Positions 24,825-36,070 of a DNA stretch of 64,000 nucleotides are shown piece by piece. The stretch comes from Sphingobium wenxiniae (GTDB taxonomy: Bacteria; Pseudomonadota; Alphaproteobacteria; Sphingomonadales; Sphingomonadaceae). Within the stretch, counting starts at the first letter, position 1. Every line of letters starts with the position of its first letter. The notes under the pieces are model-generated. The model ran no database searches and was not told the origin of the DNA. It saw nothing but the letters and a program-made list of their open reading frames with translations. The DNA lies in the NCBI RefSeq assembly GCF_007830065.1, contig NZ_VLKK01000001.1, positions 1 to 64,000 on the forward strand, given 5' to 3'. The position numbers and the translations under genes were made by a program.

Positions 24825-27092
24825 TCAGCCTTCCCGCGCCACTTCCGCCGCCGCGATCGCCGTCAGGTTCAATATGCCGCGTGAGGTGACGCCCGGCGTC
24901 AGCACATGGATCGGCTGCGAAAGGCCCATCAGCATCGGCCCCACCGTGGGCGAACTGGACGAAGCCGCCAGCGCCGTCAGCGTGATGTTTGCCGAATCCA
25001 GATTGGGCATGACCAGCAGGTTCGCCGACCCTTCGAAGCGCGAATCGGGGACCAGCCGCTCCCGCAGCGGCTGGCTGAGCGCCGCGTCTGCGTGCATTTC
25101 GCCGTCCACTTCCAGATCGGGCGCGGCTTCGCGCACCAGCTTTAGCGCCGCGCGCATCTTGCGCGCGCTGGGGCTGTGCGAAGCCCCGAAATTGGAGTGC
25201 GACAGCAAAGCCGCGCGCGGCTTCAACCCGAAATAGCGCAATTCCGTTGCCGCCAGCAGGGTCATTTCCGCGACCTGCTCCGGCGTCGGATCGGGCACCA
25301 TATGGCTGTCCGTGATGAACAGCGCGCCCGCGTCCAGGATCAGGCCGGACAGCGCATAAGCACGCGTATGACCCGGCACCCGATCGATGATCCGCAGTAC
25401 ATGTTCGACCTGTCCCCAATATTCCGAATTGCCCCCGACCAGCGCTGCGTCGACCTTGCCCAGGCGCAGCAGCATGGCGGCGGTCACCGTGGGCCGCCGA
25501 TAGACATGGCGCAATATCTCGGCCGTGGGCACGCCCTTGCGCGCCGCGACCGCGCTATAGCCTTCGACCAGTTGCTGCATGACGCCATGATCGGTTTCGG
25601 GGTCGATCACCTCGACATCCCGGTCCAGTTCAAAGCGCAGCCCCAGTTCGGGCAGCTTCTGCTCCAACACCCGCCGCCGCGCGATAATCACGGGGCGCGC
25701 AATGCCTTCGTCCAGCGCGTCCTGAATGGCGCGCAGCACGCGCGTATCCTCGCCCTCGCCATAGACGATGCGGCGGTGCGTGCCCCGCGCCGCCTCGAAC
25801 ACCGGCAGCATGAGTTGCCCCGACCGCGTGTTCTGCCGCGTCAGTGCGCGGCGATATTCGTCCAGGTCCAGCGTCCGCTTCGCCACGCCGCTGTCCATGG
25901 CCGCCTTGGCGACGGCGGGCGCGATCTCCGCGATCAGGCGCGGGTCGAAAGGCGTGGGGATGATATAGTCCGGCCCGAACGCCAGCTTCCGCCCGCCATA
26001 GGCTTGCGCCACATCGTCATGCGCGGGCAGGCGGGCGAGGGCGGCGATGGCTTCCGCCGCCGCCGCCTTCATCGCCTCGTTGATTTGCGTCGCCCCGGCA
26101 TCCAGCGCGCCCCGGAAGATGTAGGGGAAGCACAGGACATTATTGACCTGATTGGGAAAGTCCGAGCGCCCCGTCGCGACGATGGCGTCCGGCCGCGCCG
26201 CGCGCGCCACGTCGGGCAGGATTTCCGGTTCCGGGTTGGCGAGCGCGAAGATCAGCGGATTGTCCGCCAGCAGGGGCAGCCATTCCGGCTTCAACACCCC
26301 CGGCGCGGAAAGCCCCAGGAAGATGTTCGCCCCCGGCAGCACGTCCGGCAAGGTCCGCGCATTGGTCACGCGGGCATAGCGGGCCATGTTGGGCAACATG
26401 CCCTCGCGCCCCGAATGGATCACGCCGTCCTTGTCGGTCATCGTCACATTGTCGACCGGCAGGCCCATGGACACCAGCAGGTCGACGCAGGCCAGCGCCG
26501 CCGCGCCCGCGCCCGACGTCACCAGCCGCGCTTCCGCCAGCGTCTTGCCCTGCAAGACCAGCGCATTGCGAACCGCCGCCGCCACGACGATGGCGGTGCC
26601 ATGCTGGTCGTCGTGAAAGACCGGAATGTTCATCCGTTCCTTCAATCGCGCCTCGATGGCAAAGCATTCGGGGGCCTTGATATCCTCCAGATTGATGCCG
26701 CCGAAAGTCGGTTCCAGCAACGCCACGGCTTCGACGAACTTGTCCGCGTCGGTCGTATCGACTTCGATGTCGAACACATCGATATCGGCGAATTTCTTGA
26801 AGAGAACCGCCTTGCCCTCCATCACCGGCTTGGACGCCAGCGCGCCGATGGCGCCCAGCCCCAGCACCGCCGTCCCATTGGAGATCACGGCGACCAGATT
26901 GCCGCGCGCGGTATAATCCAACGCCTTGTCCGGGTCCGCCGCGATCTCCATGCAGGGGGCCGCGACGCCCGGCGAGTAGGCCAGCGCCAGGTCGCGCTGG
27001 TTGACCATGCGCTTAGTCGGTTCGATGCGGAGCTTTCCGGGTTGCGGATAGCGGTGATAGTCGAGCGCGGCGCGGCGGGTATTGTCGTCCAT
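24825..27092 (-). CDS. maeB: NADP-dependent malic enzyme with phosphotransacetylase-like domain
   Basis: Decarboxylates malate to pyruvate with NADP reduction. The 755-residue protein is the large MaeB form. The N-terminal half is the malic enzyme ([63 protein letters not shown]), and the C-terminal third is a phosphate acetyltransferase-like regulatory domain ([33 protein letters not shown]). The start at 27092 gives the family N-terminus. It lies 10 bases behind a lysR gene on the same strand, divergent from malate synthase. Confidence 0.95.
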   Translation of the reverse strand: MDDNTRRAALDYHRYPQPGKLRIEPTKRMVNQRDLALAYSPGVAAPCMEIAADPDKALDYTARGNLVAVISNGTAVLGLGAIGALASKPVMEGKAVLFKKFADIDVFDIEVDTTDADKFVEAVALLEPTFGGINLEDIKAPECFAIEARLKERMNIPVFHDDQHGTAIVVAAAVRNALVLQGKTLAEARLVTSGAGAAALACVDLLVSMGLPVDNVTMTDKDGVIHSGREGMLPNMARYARVTNARTLPDVLPGANIFLGLSAPGVLKPEWLPLLADNPLIFALANPEPEILPDVARAARPDAIVATGRSDFPNQVNNVLCFPYIFRGALDAGATQINEAMKAAAAEAIAALARLPAHDDVAQAYGGRKLAFGPDYIIPTPFDPRLIAEIAPAVAKAAMDSGVAKRTLDLDEYRRALTRQNTRSGQLMLPVFEAARGTHRRIVYGEGEDTRVLRAIQDALDEGIARPVIIARRRVLEQKLPELGLRFELDRDVEVIDPETDHGVMQQLVEGYSAVAARKGVPTAEILRHVYRRPTVTAAMLLRLGKVDAALVGGNSEYWGQVEHVLRIIDRVPGHTRAYALSGLILDAGALFITDSHMVPDPTPEQVAEMTLLAATELRYFGLKPRAALLSHSNFGASHSPSARKMRAALKLVREAAPDLEVDGEMHADAALSQPLRERLVPDSRFEGSANLLVMPNLDSANITLTALAASSSSPTVGPMLMGLSQPIHVLTPGVTSRGILNLTAIAAAEVAREG

Positions 27093-27102
27093 GGGGGGAG
27101 CC

Positions 27103-28026
27103 TTAGAAGTCCTGCGCCGCCGGGGCAATGGCCGTCCGCTCCCAGGGCGGCGCCGGCTGATATAATCCCGCCAGAAAGTCGATAAAGGCGCTCAATGCCA
27201 GCGGCGGATGGGGCTGGGGCAGGTGGACCGCGAACAGCCCTACATCCGCCGACCCTTCGAACCGGGGAAGGATCTGCCGCACCTGACCCAGGGCCAACGC
27301 CTCGCTTATGTCCCAGAGCGAACGCAGCGCCACCCCCGCGCCCGCCATGGCCAGTTCGCGCACGACTTCGCTGCTGTTGGTGCCGACATGGCTCACCCCG
27401 TCCACGGCCACCGGGCCGTCGGGGCCGATCAGCCGCCATGGCAACTGCCCTTCCGCCGCCAGCAGCCGATGCTTCCTGAGATCGGCGATATCCCGCGGAA
27501 CACCGAACCGCTCCAGATAGGCGGGCGCGGCGCACACTATCCGCCGGTTGGTCGCCAGCCGCCGCGCCGCAAGGCCAGGCCCCGGATCGACGGTGATGCG
27601 GATGGCAAGGTCGGCGCGGCTCGCCAGCAGGTCGGCATAGTCGTCCGACAGGTCGATATGCAGGGCGACGCGCGGATGCTCATCCATGAACCGCCCCAGC
27701 CAGGGCGCGACATGCATCCGCCCGAAGGAGGTGGGCGCGGTGATCCGGATCGTTCCCGAAGCCTCCTCGCAAGCGCCCGACACGCGCCGTTCCGCCGCCT
27801 CCAGCGCCGTCATGATCTCGCGCAGATCGTCATGCAGCCGCTCGCCCGCCGCAGTCAGCGCCAGCCGCCGCGTGGTGCGATGGATGAGCCGCGTGCCAAG
27901 CCTCTCTTCCAGCCGCACCAGCCGCTTCGACACCATGGCGGGCGAAATGCGGAGCCGCCGCCCTGCTGCGGCCAGTCCGCCTTCCTCCACTATGGCGGCG
28001 AAGAGATCGTAATCCGGGTCCATCAT
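27103..28026 (-). CDS. LysR-family transcriptional regulator
   Basis: A 307-residue regulator with an N-terminal winged helix (LFAAIVEEGGLAAAGRRLRI, then SPAMVSKRLVRLEERLGTRL, about 8-48) and a C-terminal effector-binding domain starting about 90 (GTIRITAPTSFGRMHVAPWL). The type is close to the LysR proteins that sit divergent from metabolic genes. Here it faces glcB and is followed by maeB within 10 bases. A role in controlling malate and glyoxylate metabolism is inferred from this context; the effector is unknown. Confidence 0.9.
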   Translation of the reverse strand: MMDPDYDLFAAIVEEGGLAAAGRRLRISPAMVSKRLVRLEERLGTRLIHRTTRRLALTAAGERLHDDLREIMTALEAAERRVSGACEEASGTIRITAPTSFGRMHVAPWLGRFMDEHPRVALHIDLSDDYADLLASRADLAIRITVDPGPGLAARRLATNRRIVCAAPAYLERFGVPRDIADLRKHRLLAAEGQLPWRLIGPDGPVAVDGVSHVGTNSSEVVRELAMAGAGVALRSLWDISEALALGQVRQILPRFEGSADVGLFAVHLPQPHPPLALSAFIDFLAGLYQPAPPWERTAIAPAAQDF

Positions 28027-28040
28027 AATTTCACCACAGG

Positions 28041-28060
28041 AAATTCTGAATTTATATAAT
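28041..28060. promoter_or_regulatory. Candidate LysR operator with overlapping -10 box
   Basis: AAATTC-T-GAATTT at 28041-28053 is a perfect 13-base inverted repeat in the short space between the lysR and glcB starts. TATAAT at 28055-28060 follows and would fit a glcB -10. A LysR regulator usually binds a T-N11-A dyad in such a place. No clear -35 is seen. Confidence 0.45.
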
Positions 28061-28115
28061 ATCCCCTACTGCACATAATGCGGACCGTCTATGCTCTATG
28101 GCAAAGGAGCATCGC

Positions 28116-30221
28116 ATGACGAACATGATCGACAAAGCCGGCCTTCAGGTCGCCCGGCCCCTCGCCGCCTTCATCGAAGAGCGCGTCCTTCCCGGCACCG
28201 GCATCGACGCGCCGGCCTTCTGGTCCGGCGCGGCGGCGATCTTCGCCCGATTCGCCCCGAAAAACGCGGCCCTGCTCGCCAAGCGCGATAATCTCCAGAG
28301 TCGGATCGACGCCTTCTACAGCGACCGCGCGGGCCAACCCGGCAACGCGGCGGACTTGCGCGCTTTCCTCCAGGAAATCGGCTATCTCGTCCCCGAATCC
28401 GCGCCCTTCACCGTCACCAGCGACAATGTCGACGATGAAGTCGCCCGCCTTGCCGGACCGCAGCTTGTCGTGCCGATCCTCAACGCCCGTTTCCTCCTCA
28501 ACGCCGCCAATGCGCGCTGGGGCAGCCTTTATGACGCGCTCTATGGCACGGATGCCATCCCTGGCGCTCCGGCGGGGAAGGGCTATGACGCCGGGCGCGG
28601 CGCGCAGGTCATCGCCTGGGCAAAGGCGTTTCTCGATCAGGCTGTCCCGCTCGCCGGCGGCAGTTGGGCGGGTCTCACCGATGCGGAAGGCATTTCCCTT
28701 GCCGATCCGACCCAGTATCGCGGCAAGAACGGGAAGGGGCGCCTGTTCCGCCACAACGGACTTCACATCGAAGTCGTGTTCGACCGCGATCATCCCATCG
28801 GCAAGGACGATCCGGCGGGCATTGCCGATGTGATCCTCGAATCCGCGCTGACCACCATCTGCGACCTTGAGGACTCCGTCGCCGCCGTCGATGCGGAGGA
28901 CAAGGTCGCCGCCTATGCCAACTGGCTGGGCCTGATGCAAGGCGACCTCACCGACACCTTCGAAAAGAATGGCGCGATGATGACCCGCGCCCTCAACGCC
29001 GACCGCAGCTATACCGCGCCCGACGGCGGCAGCTTCACCTTGCCCGGCCGTAGCCTGCTTCTGGTCCGCAATGTCGGCCATCTGATGACGACGCCCGCCA
29101 TTCTCCTGCCCGACGGCCGCGAAGCGCCCGAAGGCATTCTCGACGGCATCGTCACCAGCCTGATCGCGATGCACGACCTCCAGCGCAAGGGCGGCTTCGC
29201 CAACAGCCGCTCAGGCAGCGTCTATATCGTCAAGCCCAAGATGCACGGGCCGGAGGAAGTGGGTTTCACCAACCGCTTGTTCGACGCCATCGAGGACATG
29301 CTGGGCCTCGCCCGCCATACGCTGAAAGTCGGCGTCATGGACGAGGAGCGCCGCACCTCCGCCAATCTTGCCGCCTGCATCGAGGCGGTGAAGGGCCGGA
29401 TCATCTTCATCAACACCGGCTTCCTCGACCGCACGGGGGATGAGATGCACACGGCGATGCGCGCCGGTCCCATGATCCGCAAGGGCGAGATGAAGGCGAG
29501 CGACTGGATCGCGGCCTATGAAGACCGGAATGTCCAGATCGGCCTCGCCTGCGGCCTTTCGGGGCGCGCGCAGATCGGCAAGGGCATGTGGGCCGCGCCC
29601 GACCGCATGGCCGATATGCTGGAACAGAAGATCGGCCATCCCAGGAGCGGCGCGAACACCGCCTGGGTGCCGTCGCCGACCGCCGCGACGCTCCACGCGA
29701 CGCACTATCATCAGGTCGATGTCTTCGCCCGTCAGGCCGAACGGCGCGCCGAACCCATAGCGCCGCTCGAAAAGCTGCTGACCGTTCCCGCCGCCTCCGG
29801 CCGCAACTGGTCGGCCGAGGAAATCGCCGAGGAACTGGACAATAACGCGCAAGGCATATTGGGCTATGTCGTGCGCTGGGTGGATCAGGGCGTCGGCTGC
29901 TCGAAGGTGCCCGATATCCATGACGTCGGCCTGATGGAGGATCGCGCGACGCTTCGCATTTCCTCGCAGCATATGGCCAACTGGCTGCTGCACGGCGTCT
30001 GCACGGCAGGCCAGATCGACGCCGCCTTCAAACGCATGGCGGCAAAGGTCGACGCGCAGAATGCGGGCGATCCCCTCTATAAGCCGATGAGCGGCCATGA
30101 GGACGAAAGCCTCGCCTATCGGGCCGCCCGCGCGCTGGTTTTTGAAGGAGTGGCGCAGCCCAACGGCTACACTGAACCGCTGCTGCACCAGTATCGCGCG
30201 CGCGTGAAGGCGGCGGGTTGA
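28116..30221 (+). CDS. glcB: Malate synthase G
   Basis: Condenses glyoxylate and acetyl-CoA to malate in the glyoxylate route. The 701 residues fit the G isoform (about 720): [79 protein letters not shown], and [23 protein letters not shown] 28116 is chosen because AAAGGAG stands 7 bases before it; an ATG 18 bases upstream lies in front of that site. No isocitrate lyase gene is in the window. Confidence 0.96.
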   Translation: MTNMIDKAGLQVARPLAAFIEERVLPGTGIDAPAFWSGAAAIFARFAPKNAALLAKRDNLQSRIDAFYSDRAGQPGNAADLRAFLQEIGYLVPESAPFTVTSDNVDDEVARLAGPQLVVPILNARFLLNAANARWGSLYDALYGTDAIPGAPAGKGYDAGRGAQVIAWAKAFLDQAVPLAGGSWAGLTDAEGISLADPTQYRGKNGKGRLFRHNGLHIEVVFDRDHPIGKDDPAGIADVILESALTTICDLEDSVAAVDAEDKVAAYANWLGLMQGDLTDTFEKNGAMMTRALNADRSYTAPDGGSFTLPGRSLLLVRNVGHLMTTPAILLPDGREAPEGILDGIVTSLIAMHDLQRKGGFANSRSGSVYIVKPKMHGPEEVGFTNRLFDAIEDMLGLARHTLKVGVMDEERRTSANLAACIEAVKGRIIFINTGFLDRTGDEMHTAMRAGPMIRKGEMKASDWIAAYEDRNVQIGLACGLSGRAQIGKGMWAAPDRMADMLEQKIGHPRSGANTAWVPSPTAATLHATHYHQVDVFARQAERRAEPIAPLEKLLTVPAASGRNWSAEEIAEELDNNAQGILGYVVRWVDQGVGCSKVPDIHDVGLMEDRATLRISSQHMANWLLHGVCTAGQIDAAFKRMAAKVDAQNAGDPLYKPMSGHEDESLAYRAARALVFEGVAQPNGYTEPLLHQYRARVKAAG

Positions 30222-30231
30222 AGGAGGGGAG

Positions 30232-30254
30232 GGGCGGCGGCGCCAACGCCGCCC
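30232..30254 (+). terminator. Possible transcription stop after glcB
   Basis: A perfect 8-bp stem GGGCGGCG/CGCCGCCC (30232-30239 and 30247-30254) stands 10 bases after the glcB stop. No T-run follows, so it may be a weak or Rho-assisted stop, or only an mRNA-stabilising hairpin. Confidence 0.4.
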
Positions 30255-30333
30255 GTCCCGCCAGACGATCCAATCGACGATGCGATGAAAAGCCCCGCTT
30301 GTGCGCCGGGGCGCTTCCCACTAAATCGCCTCC

Positions 30334-32988
30334 ATGACCTCCACCAACGACATTCGCCGATCCTTCCTCGAATATTTCGGAGCGAACGGCCACACCATCG
30401 TCCCGTCGGCGCCACTGGTGCCGCATAACGACCCAACGCTCATGTTCGTCAATGCGGGCATGGTGCCGTTCAAGAATGTCTTCACGGGCCTTGAAACCCG
30501 GCCTTATACGCGGGCGACCTCCAGCCAGAAGTCGGTGCGCGCCGGCGGCAAGCATAACGACCTCGACAATGTCGGCTACACCGCGCGGCATCATACCTTT
30601 TTCGAGATGCTGGGGAATTTCAGCTTCGGCGACTATTTCAAGGAACAGGCGATTCTCCATGCCTGGACGCTGTTGACGAAGGAGTGGGGGCTTGCGGCGG
30701 CAAAGCTGACCGCGACGGTCTATCACACCGATGACGAGGCGTTCGACCTGTGGAAGAAGATCGCGGGCCTGCCCGATCACAGGATCATCCGCATCCCGAC
30801 GAAGGACAACTTCTGGGCCATGGGCGACAGCGGCCCGTGCGGTCCCTGCTCGGAGATTTTCTACGACCATGGCGAGCATATCTGGGGCGGCCCTCCCGGA
30901 TCGCCGGAAGAGGATGGCGATCGTTTCGTCGAGATATGGAACCTCGTCTTCATGCAGTTCGAGCAGGAAGCGAACGAGATCGTCGGCAATCTGCCTAGGC
31001 CCAGCATCGACACCGGCATGGGGCTGGAGCGCATCGCCGCCGTCATGCAGGGGGTGCACGACAATTACGACACCGACACCTTCAAGGCGCTGATCGCGGA
31101 ATCGGGCGCGCTGACCCGCACCGCGACCGACGGCGAGTATAAGGCGAGCCATCGCGTCATCGCGGACCACCTCCGCTCGACCAGCTTCCTGATCGCGGAC
31201 GGGGTGCTGCCCGCCAATGAGGGCCGGGGCTATGTCCTGCGCCGGATCATGCGCCGCGCGATGCGCCACGCCCATATCATCGGCGCGAAGGAGCCGCTGA
31301 TGTATCGCCTCGTCGGCGGCCTCGTGTCCGAAATGGGCGGGGCCTATCCCGAACTGGTGCGCGCGCAGCCGCTGATCGAGGAAACGCTGCTGCGGGAGGA
31401 AACGCGTTTCCGCAAGACGCTGGAAAACGGCCTGAAACTGCTCGACGAAGCTACCGCCGGTCTTGGCGAGAGCGGGACGTTGCCGGGCGAGACGGCGTTC
31501 AAGCTCTACGACACCTATGGCTTCCCTTATGACCTCACCGAGGACGCGCTGCGTTCGCGCGGGTTGGGCGTGGACCGGGACGGCTTCGACAAGGCGATGG
31601 CCGAGCAGAAAGCCGCCGCCCGCGCCGCCTGGAAGGGTTCGGGCGAAAAGGCGTCGGACGAAATCTGGTTCGACATCGCGGAAAGCACGGGAAGCACCGA
31701 ATTTATCGGCTACAACTCGACAGAGGGCGAAGGCGAAGTGCTGGCGCTGGTCAAGGACGGCGCGCGGGTCGACTCCGCTGCGGCGGGCGATGAAGTCACC
31801 GTCATCACCAACCAGACGCCTTTCTACGGCGAAAGCGGCGGGCAGATGGGCGACGCGGGCGCCATCTCCTCGCAGGCCGGGCTGGTTGCCGAGGTGTCCG
31901 ATACCGCCAAGCCGCTGGGCCGCCTGAACGCGCACAGGGCGAAGATCAGCGCGGGCAGCATCAAGGTCGGCGACACCGTGCATCTGAGCGTCGATGGGGA
32001 CCGCCGCGACCGGCTGCGCGCCAATCACAGCGCGACCCACCTGCTTCATGCGGCGCTTCGCAAGCGGTTGGGCGCGCATGTGACGCAGAAGGGCAGCCTT
32101 GTCGCGCCGGATCGCCTGCGGTTCGACTTCTCGCATCCCGAAGCGCTGACGCACGGGCAGATCGCGGCCGTCGAAGCCGATGTCAACGAGCAGATCCGCC
32201 ATAATGAAGCCGTCACCACGCGCCTCATGACGCCGGACGATGCCGTGGCGGCGGGCGCGCTGGCGCTGTTCGGCGAGAAATATGGCGATGAGGTCCGCGT
32301 CCTTTCCATGGGCAAGGGCGATGAGCATGGCTACTCCGTGGAACTGTGCGGCGGCACCCATGTCCGGGCGACGGGCGACATCGCGCTGTTCAAGATCGTT
32401 TCGGAAAGCGCGGTTTCATCGGGCGTTCGCCGGATCGAGGCGCTGACGGGCGAGGCCGCGCGCCTGTGGCTGTCCGACCGGGAGGATCGGCTGCGGCAGT
32501 CCGCGGCGGCGCTCAAGACCACGCCGGAGGAGGTGCCGGCCCGCATCGCCGCCCTGGTCGAACAGAGCCGCAAGCTGGAACGCGAGCTGGCCGACGCGAA
32601 GAAGGCGCTTGCCCTTGGCGGTGGCGGATCAGCGCAGGCCGCGGGGCCGGAGCAGGTGGGCCATGTCAGCTTCCTGGGGCAGGTGATCGAGGGGCTGGAC
32701 CCCAAAGAATTGCGCGGCATTGTCGATCAGAACAAGGCGACGCTGGGCAGCGGCGTTTCCGCCGTGCTGGCCGTCACCGACGGCCGCGCGAGCATCGCCG
32801 TGGGCGTGACCGACGATCTCATCGGGAGCATCAGCGCGGTCGATCTGGTCCGCGCGGGCGTCGAGGCTCTGGGCGGGAAGGGCGGCGGCGGGCGCCCCGA
32901 CATGGCGCAGGGCGGCGGTCCGGACGGCGACAAGGCGCAAGACGCCATCGAAGCCGTGAAGGGCGCGCTGGCGAAGGTTCCGGCCTGA
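30334..32988 (+). CDS. alaS: Alanyl-tRNA synthetase
   Basis: Charges tRNA-Ala. The 884-residue class II enzyme has the N-terminal catalytic core ([52 protein letters not shown]), the editing domain with [18 protein letters not shown] and CGGTH for zinc, and the C-terminal oligomerisation domain after about 700. Length is typical. It is convergent with the antiporter gene, 48 bases apart. Confidence 0.98.
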   Translation: MTSTNDIRRSFLEYFGANGHTIVPSAPLVPHNDPTLMFVNAGMVPFKNVFTGLETRPYTRATSSQKSVRAGGKHNDLDNVGYTARHHTFFEMLGNFSFGDYFKEQAILHAWTLLTKEWGLAAAKLTATVYHTDDEAFDLWKKIAGLPDHRIIRIPTKDNFWAMGDSGPCGPCSEIFYDHGEHIWGGPPGSPEEDGDRFVEIWNLVFMQFEQEANEIVGNLPRPSIDTGMGLERIAAVMQGVHDNYDTDTFKALIAESGALTRTATDGEYKASHRVIADHLRSTSFLIADGVLPANEGRGYVLRRIMRRAMRHAHIIGAKEPLMYRLVGGLVSEMGGAYPELVRAQPLIEETLLREETRFRKTLENGLKLLDEATAGLGESGTLPGETAFKLYDTYGFPYDLTEDALRSRGLGVDRDGFDKAMAEQKAAARAAWKGSGEKASDEIWFDIAESTGSTEFIGYNSTEGEGEVLALVKDGARVDSAAAGDEVTVITNQTPFYGESGGQMGDAGAISSQAGLVAEVSDTAKPLGRLNAHRAKISAGSIKVGDTVHLSVDGDRRDRLRANHSATHLLHAALRKRLGAHVTQKGSLVAPDRLRFDFSHPEALTHGQIAAVEADVNEQIRHNEAVTTRLMTPDDAVAAGALALFGEKYGDEVRVLSMGKGDEHGYSVELCGGTHVRATGDIALFKIVSESAVSSGVRRIEALTGEAARLWLSDREDRLRQSAAALKTTPEEVPARIAALVEQSRKLERELADAKKALALGGGGSAQAAGPEQVGHVSFLGQVIEGLDPKELRGIVDQNKATLGSGVSAVLAVTDGRASIAVGVTDDLIGSISAVDLVRAGVEALGGKGGGGRPDMAQGGGPDGDKAQDAIEAVKGALAKVPA

Positions 32989-33036
32989 CATCCGCGTCGC
33001 CTCCCGTCACCGGGCAGGCGACACAGTGCATACCGG

Positions 33037-34821
33037 TCAAGGCACCTCATCGGCGCGCAGCCGGCGCAGTTTCGGGGCGTTTTCGAGCTGGGCGGCGTCT
33101 TTGATCCCGATGCGCAGATCTTCGCGCATCTGGTGGACGGAGGCGATCACCGGACCCATCGCGACGCCCAGGTCGACCAGCGCGGTTTCCGCCAGTTGCA
33201 GCGAGCTTTCCAGCGTTTCGGGCACGGCGTCGCTCGCGCCCGCCCGGTAAAGCTGGGCCGCATGTTCGGTATCGCGGGCGCGGGCGATGATGGGAAGGTC
33301 GGGCACCCAGCCGCGCACCCGCTTGGTCACGCGGACCGAAAGCACCGGATCGTCCATCGTCAGGATCAGCGCGCGGGCATGGCCCAGCCGCAGCCGGTCG
33401 AGCATCTCCGCTCGGGACACGTCGCCAAAAAGGATCGGATAGCCGCTACGACGGGCTTCGGCCACCACATCCGGATCGGATTCCACCACGATGAAGCGTT
33501 GCTTGTGCATCTTGAGCAGGTCGCAGACCATGCGGCCGACGCGCCCGAAACCGATGACGACGGCCGCCGCCTCTATCAGTTCCTCTTTCACTTCCACCGC
33601 TTCCTCGCCCAGCGCCATTTCGAGGCGACGGGCGATGTCGTGGCCGATGCGGGCGAGCAGGGGCGTGATGGTGAGGCCGATGGCGGTCACAATCTGCCAG
33701 AAGGCGGCGGTGGACGGCAGGATCAGCTTGGCCGCCGCCGCCGCCGACAGCACGATCAGGGTGGTTTCCGACGGGCTGGACATCAGCACGCCGACCTCCA
33801 GCGCCACGCCTTTGCGCGCGCCGGAGAAATAGAGGAGCGCCGCCGTCACCAGCGTCTTGGCGAGGATGACGCCGACGACCGCCAGCACCAGGCTCTGCCA
33901 GTTGGCGAGGATGACGCGGACATCGAGGCTCATGCCCACGGTGATGAGGAAAACGCCCAGCGCCAGCCCCTTGAAGGGCGCGGTCATCACCTCGACCTCG
34001 CCATGATATTCGGTTTCGGCGATCAGCAGGCCCGCCAGCAGCGCGCCGACGATGGGCGACAGTCCCGCGATGGATGTGGCGAGGCTGGAGACGATCACCA
34101 CCAGAAGGCTGGCGGCAAGGAAGACCTCCGGGCTCTTGGTGCGGGCGGCCTGGCTGAAGATATGGGGCAGGAAAACGCGCCCCAGCACCAGCATGACGGC
34201 GATGGTGACGCCGCCCTTGAGCAGCGTGCTTGCCAGCTCGCCCCAAGCCCCGTCCGGGCTGGCGGCGACGGAGGGGGCAAGTGCGCCCAGCATGAAGATG
34301 ATGGGGACGAGCGCCAGGTCCTCGAACAGCAGCATGGAAAAGGCCGCGCGCCCCACCGCACTCTGGGTGCCGACCATGGGGAGCACCACGGCGGTCGAGG
34401 ACAGGGCGAGCGCGAGGCCCAGGCCGATGGCGCCCGCCGTGGGCTGGCCCAGGATATAGAGGCCCGCCGCGATCAGCAGGCCGCTGCCGATCAGTTCCGC
34501 CGCGCCGACGCCGAACACCTGCGTTCGCATCGTCCACAGGCGACGGAAACTCAGTTCCAACCCTATGGAAAACAGCAATAATATGACGCCAAGTTCGGCA
34601 AAGGGCTCTATCGCCTGCTGGTTGGATATGGTGACATGATAGAGCCAGGGATATTCGCCCACCAGCGATCCGAGGCCGGCCGGACCGACCGCGAGGCCGA
34701 CCAGGATGAAGCCGATCACCGGGCTGACGCGGAAACGGGCAAATCCGGGGATGACCAGACCGGCGGCGCCGAGAATGACGAGGGAATCGCTGAAGCTTTG
34801 AGGGTTGATCGCACCGGCCAT
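33037..34821 (-). CDS. CPA2-family cation:proton antiporter with TrkA-N domain (KefB/C type)
   Basis: An inner-membrane K+ or Na+/H+ antiporter. The 594 residues contain about 12 hydrophobic spans up to 390 (VIGFILVGLAVGPAGL, GVILLLFSIGLELSF, ALALSSTAVVLPMVG) and a cytosolic RCK/TrkA-N domain from about 410 (AAAVVIGFGRVGRMVCDLLK), ending with a short acidic-basic tail. The ion and the gating ligand are not fixed by sequence; glutathione-gated KefC and nucleotide-gated forms both look like this. Confidence 0.88.
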   Translation of the reverse strand: MAGAINPQSFSDSLVILGAAGLVIPGFARFRVSPVIGFILVGLAVGPAGLGSLVGEYPWLYHVTISNQQAIEPFAELGVILLLFSIGLELSFRRLWTMRTQVFGVGAAELIGSGLLIAAGLYILGQPTAGAIGLGLALALSSTAVVLPMVGTQSAVGRAAFSMLLFEDLALVPIIFMLGALAPSVAASPDGAWGELASTLLKGGVTIAVMLVLGRVFLPHIFSQAARTKSPEVFLAASLLVVIVSSLATSIAGLSPIVGALLAGLLIAETEYHGEVEVMTAPFKGLALGVFLITVGMSLDVRVILANWQSLVLAVVGVILAKTLVTAALLYFSGARKGVALEVGVLMSSPSETTLIVLSAAAAAKLILPSTAAFWQIVTAIGLTITPLLARIGHDIARRLEMALGEEAVEVKEELIEAAAVVIGFGRVGRMVCDLLKMHKQRFIVVESDPDVVAEARRSGYPILFGDVSRAEMLDRLRLGHARALILTMDDPVLSVRVTKRVRGWVPDLPIIARARDTEHAAQLYRAGASDAVPETLESSLQLAETALVDLGVAMGPVIASVHQMREDLRIGIKDAAQLENAPKLRRLRADEVP

Positions 34822-35053
34822 ATTCCATCATTGCGGCGCGGCGCGGGAATATCCAGAGTTTTACGGTAGAAAAATGCGGCTCTTTATCTGTTTATCTGTC
34901 CCGCATACGGCGGATCGTCGCAAGGCTGGCAAAGGGCAGGGGATCATTTCCTACAGAAGCCCGCCACGGCTTCCTGACTCTGCGCATAGCCGGGAAAATC
35001 AGGCTAGGCGCGAAAGCGCCAACTGCTAACCTGCCCCTTTAGATGAGGATGCC

Positions 35054-35932
35054 ATGATTCCAGTCAGATCATTTCTGTTCGTCCCCGGCAACAAGGAAAG
35101 CTGGATCGAAAGGTCCATCAACTCCGGCGCCGACGCGCTGATCCTCGACCTTGAGGACAGCGTTCCACACGCCCAGAAGATCGAAGCGCGCGGCATCGTC
35201 GCGGGCAGGCTGAAATGGGTGGTGGAGCAGGGCCAGCGGGTCTGGGTCCGCATCAACCGCACGCCCCACCTTTATGATTTCGAAGACATCCTTGCCGTTG
35301 TCCAGCCGGGTCTGGAGGGCATCTTTATCTCCAAGCCCTGCGGCCCGGAAGATGTTCATGTCGCGTCTCAGATGCTGGCCGAAGCCGAAATGCGCAACGG
35401 CCTGCCCAATGGCTCGATCCATGTTATCCCGCTGTTGGAAAGCGCGCGTTCGATGCAACTGGCCTATGAAATCGCCCAGCATCCGCGCGTTTCCGCCATC
35501 GTCGGCTCCACCGCCAAGAATGCCGACGTCGCCCGCGCGCTTGGCTTTGTGTGGTCGCCCGAAGGCCGCGAAACGCTCTACCTCAAGTCGCGCGTCGTCA
35601 TGGCCGCCAGAGCCGCGGGCAAGCTGGCCATCGGCGGCGTGTGGCAGCAGGTAAAGGATCTGGAAGGGCTGAAGGCTTCTTCGCAAGCCGACCGTCAGCT
35701 CGGCATGAACGGAGAACTGGCCTTGCACCCGACCAATGTCGAGATCATCAACGACGTCTACAGCCCGACCGAGGACGAGGTCGCGTTCTACAAGGGCATG
35801 ATCGACGCTCTGGATGAAGCCATGGCCAATGGGCGCGCATCGGTCATCTACGACGGCGAGCATATCGACATCGCGCACGTCAAGACAGCCCGCGAGATCA
35901 TCGAACTGGCCAGGCTGTACGGCCGCGCCTGA
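35054..35932 (+). CDS. HpcH/HpaI aldolase/citrate lyase-type CoA ester lyase
   Basis: A 292-residue CitE-like TIM-barrel enzyme. Signatures are RSFLFVPGNKESWIERS, ALILDLEDSVPHAQK (D32, E34, D35), RVWVRINR (R67), and IPLLESARSMQLAYEI with E129 for Mg. Such enzymes cleave or form malyl-, citramalyl- or citryl-CoA, or hydrolyse malyl-CoA. No citrate lyase alpha or gamma gene is nearby, so it is likely a stand-alone lyase. It has its own GAGGA ribosome-binding site. The 232 bases upstream show no feature I can name. Confidence 0.82.
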   Translation: MIPVRSFLFVPGNKESWIERSINSGADALILDLEDSVPHAQKIEARGIVAGRLKWVVEQGQRVWVRINRTPHLYDFEDILAVVQPGLEGIFISKPCGPEDVHVASQMLAEAEMRNGLPNGSIHVIPLLESARSMQLAYEIAQHPRVSAIVGSTAKNADVARALGFVWSPEGRETLYLKSRVVMAARAAGKLAIGGVWQQVKDLEGLKASSQADRQLGMNGELALHPTNVEIINDVYSPTEDEVAFYKGMIDALDEAMANGRASVIYDGEHIDIAHVKTAREIIELARLYGRA

Positions 35933-36013
35933 TGGCGGCGCGGGTCCGGGCATCATCGAAACGGCGCTTTGCCTTGGAGAAGGATGGAGCGCCTCTCTGA
36001 TCCTTATAGTTCG

Positions 36014-36027
36014 ATAATATATATTAT
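36014..36027. repeat. 14-base AT-only palindrome
   Basis: ATAATATATATTAT is perfectly self-complementary and stands between the convergent CoA-lyase and MFS genes. In this GC-rich setting a pure AT palindrome is unusual. No function is shown. Confidence 0.6.
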
Positions 36028-36070
36028 GTTAAATCACTAATGATCGAAGCGCGCGAATTTCGGTCTACGC

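Noticed and set aside
25176-27185. A 669-aa plus-strand open frame antisense to maeB
   Set aside because: Arg/His/Gln-rich shadow of maeB without any domain.
30028-32361. A 777-aa minus-strand open frame antisense to glcB and alaS
   Set aside because: It crosses two genes on the other strand and shows no motif; long antisense frames are expected at this GC content.
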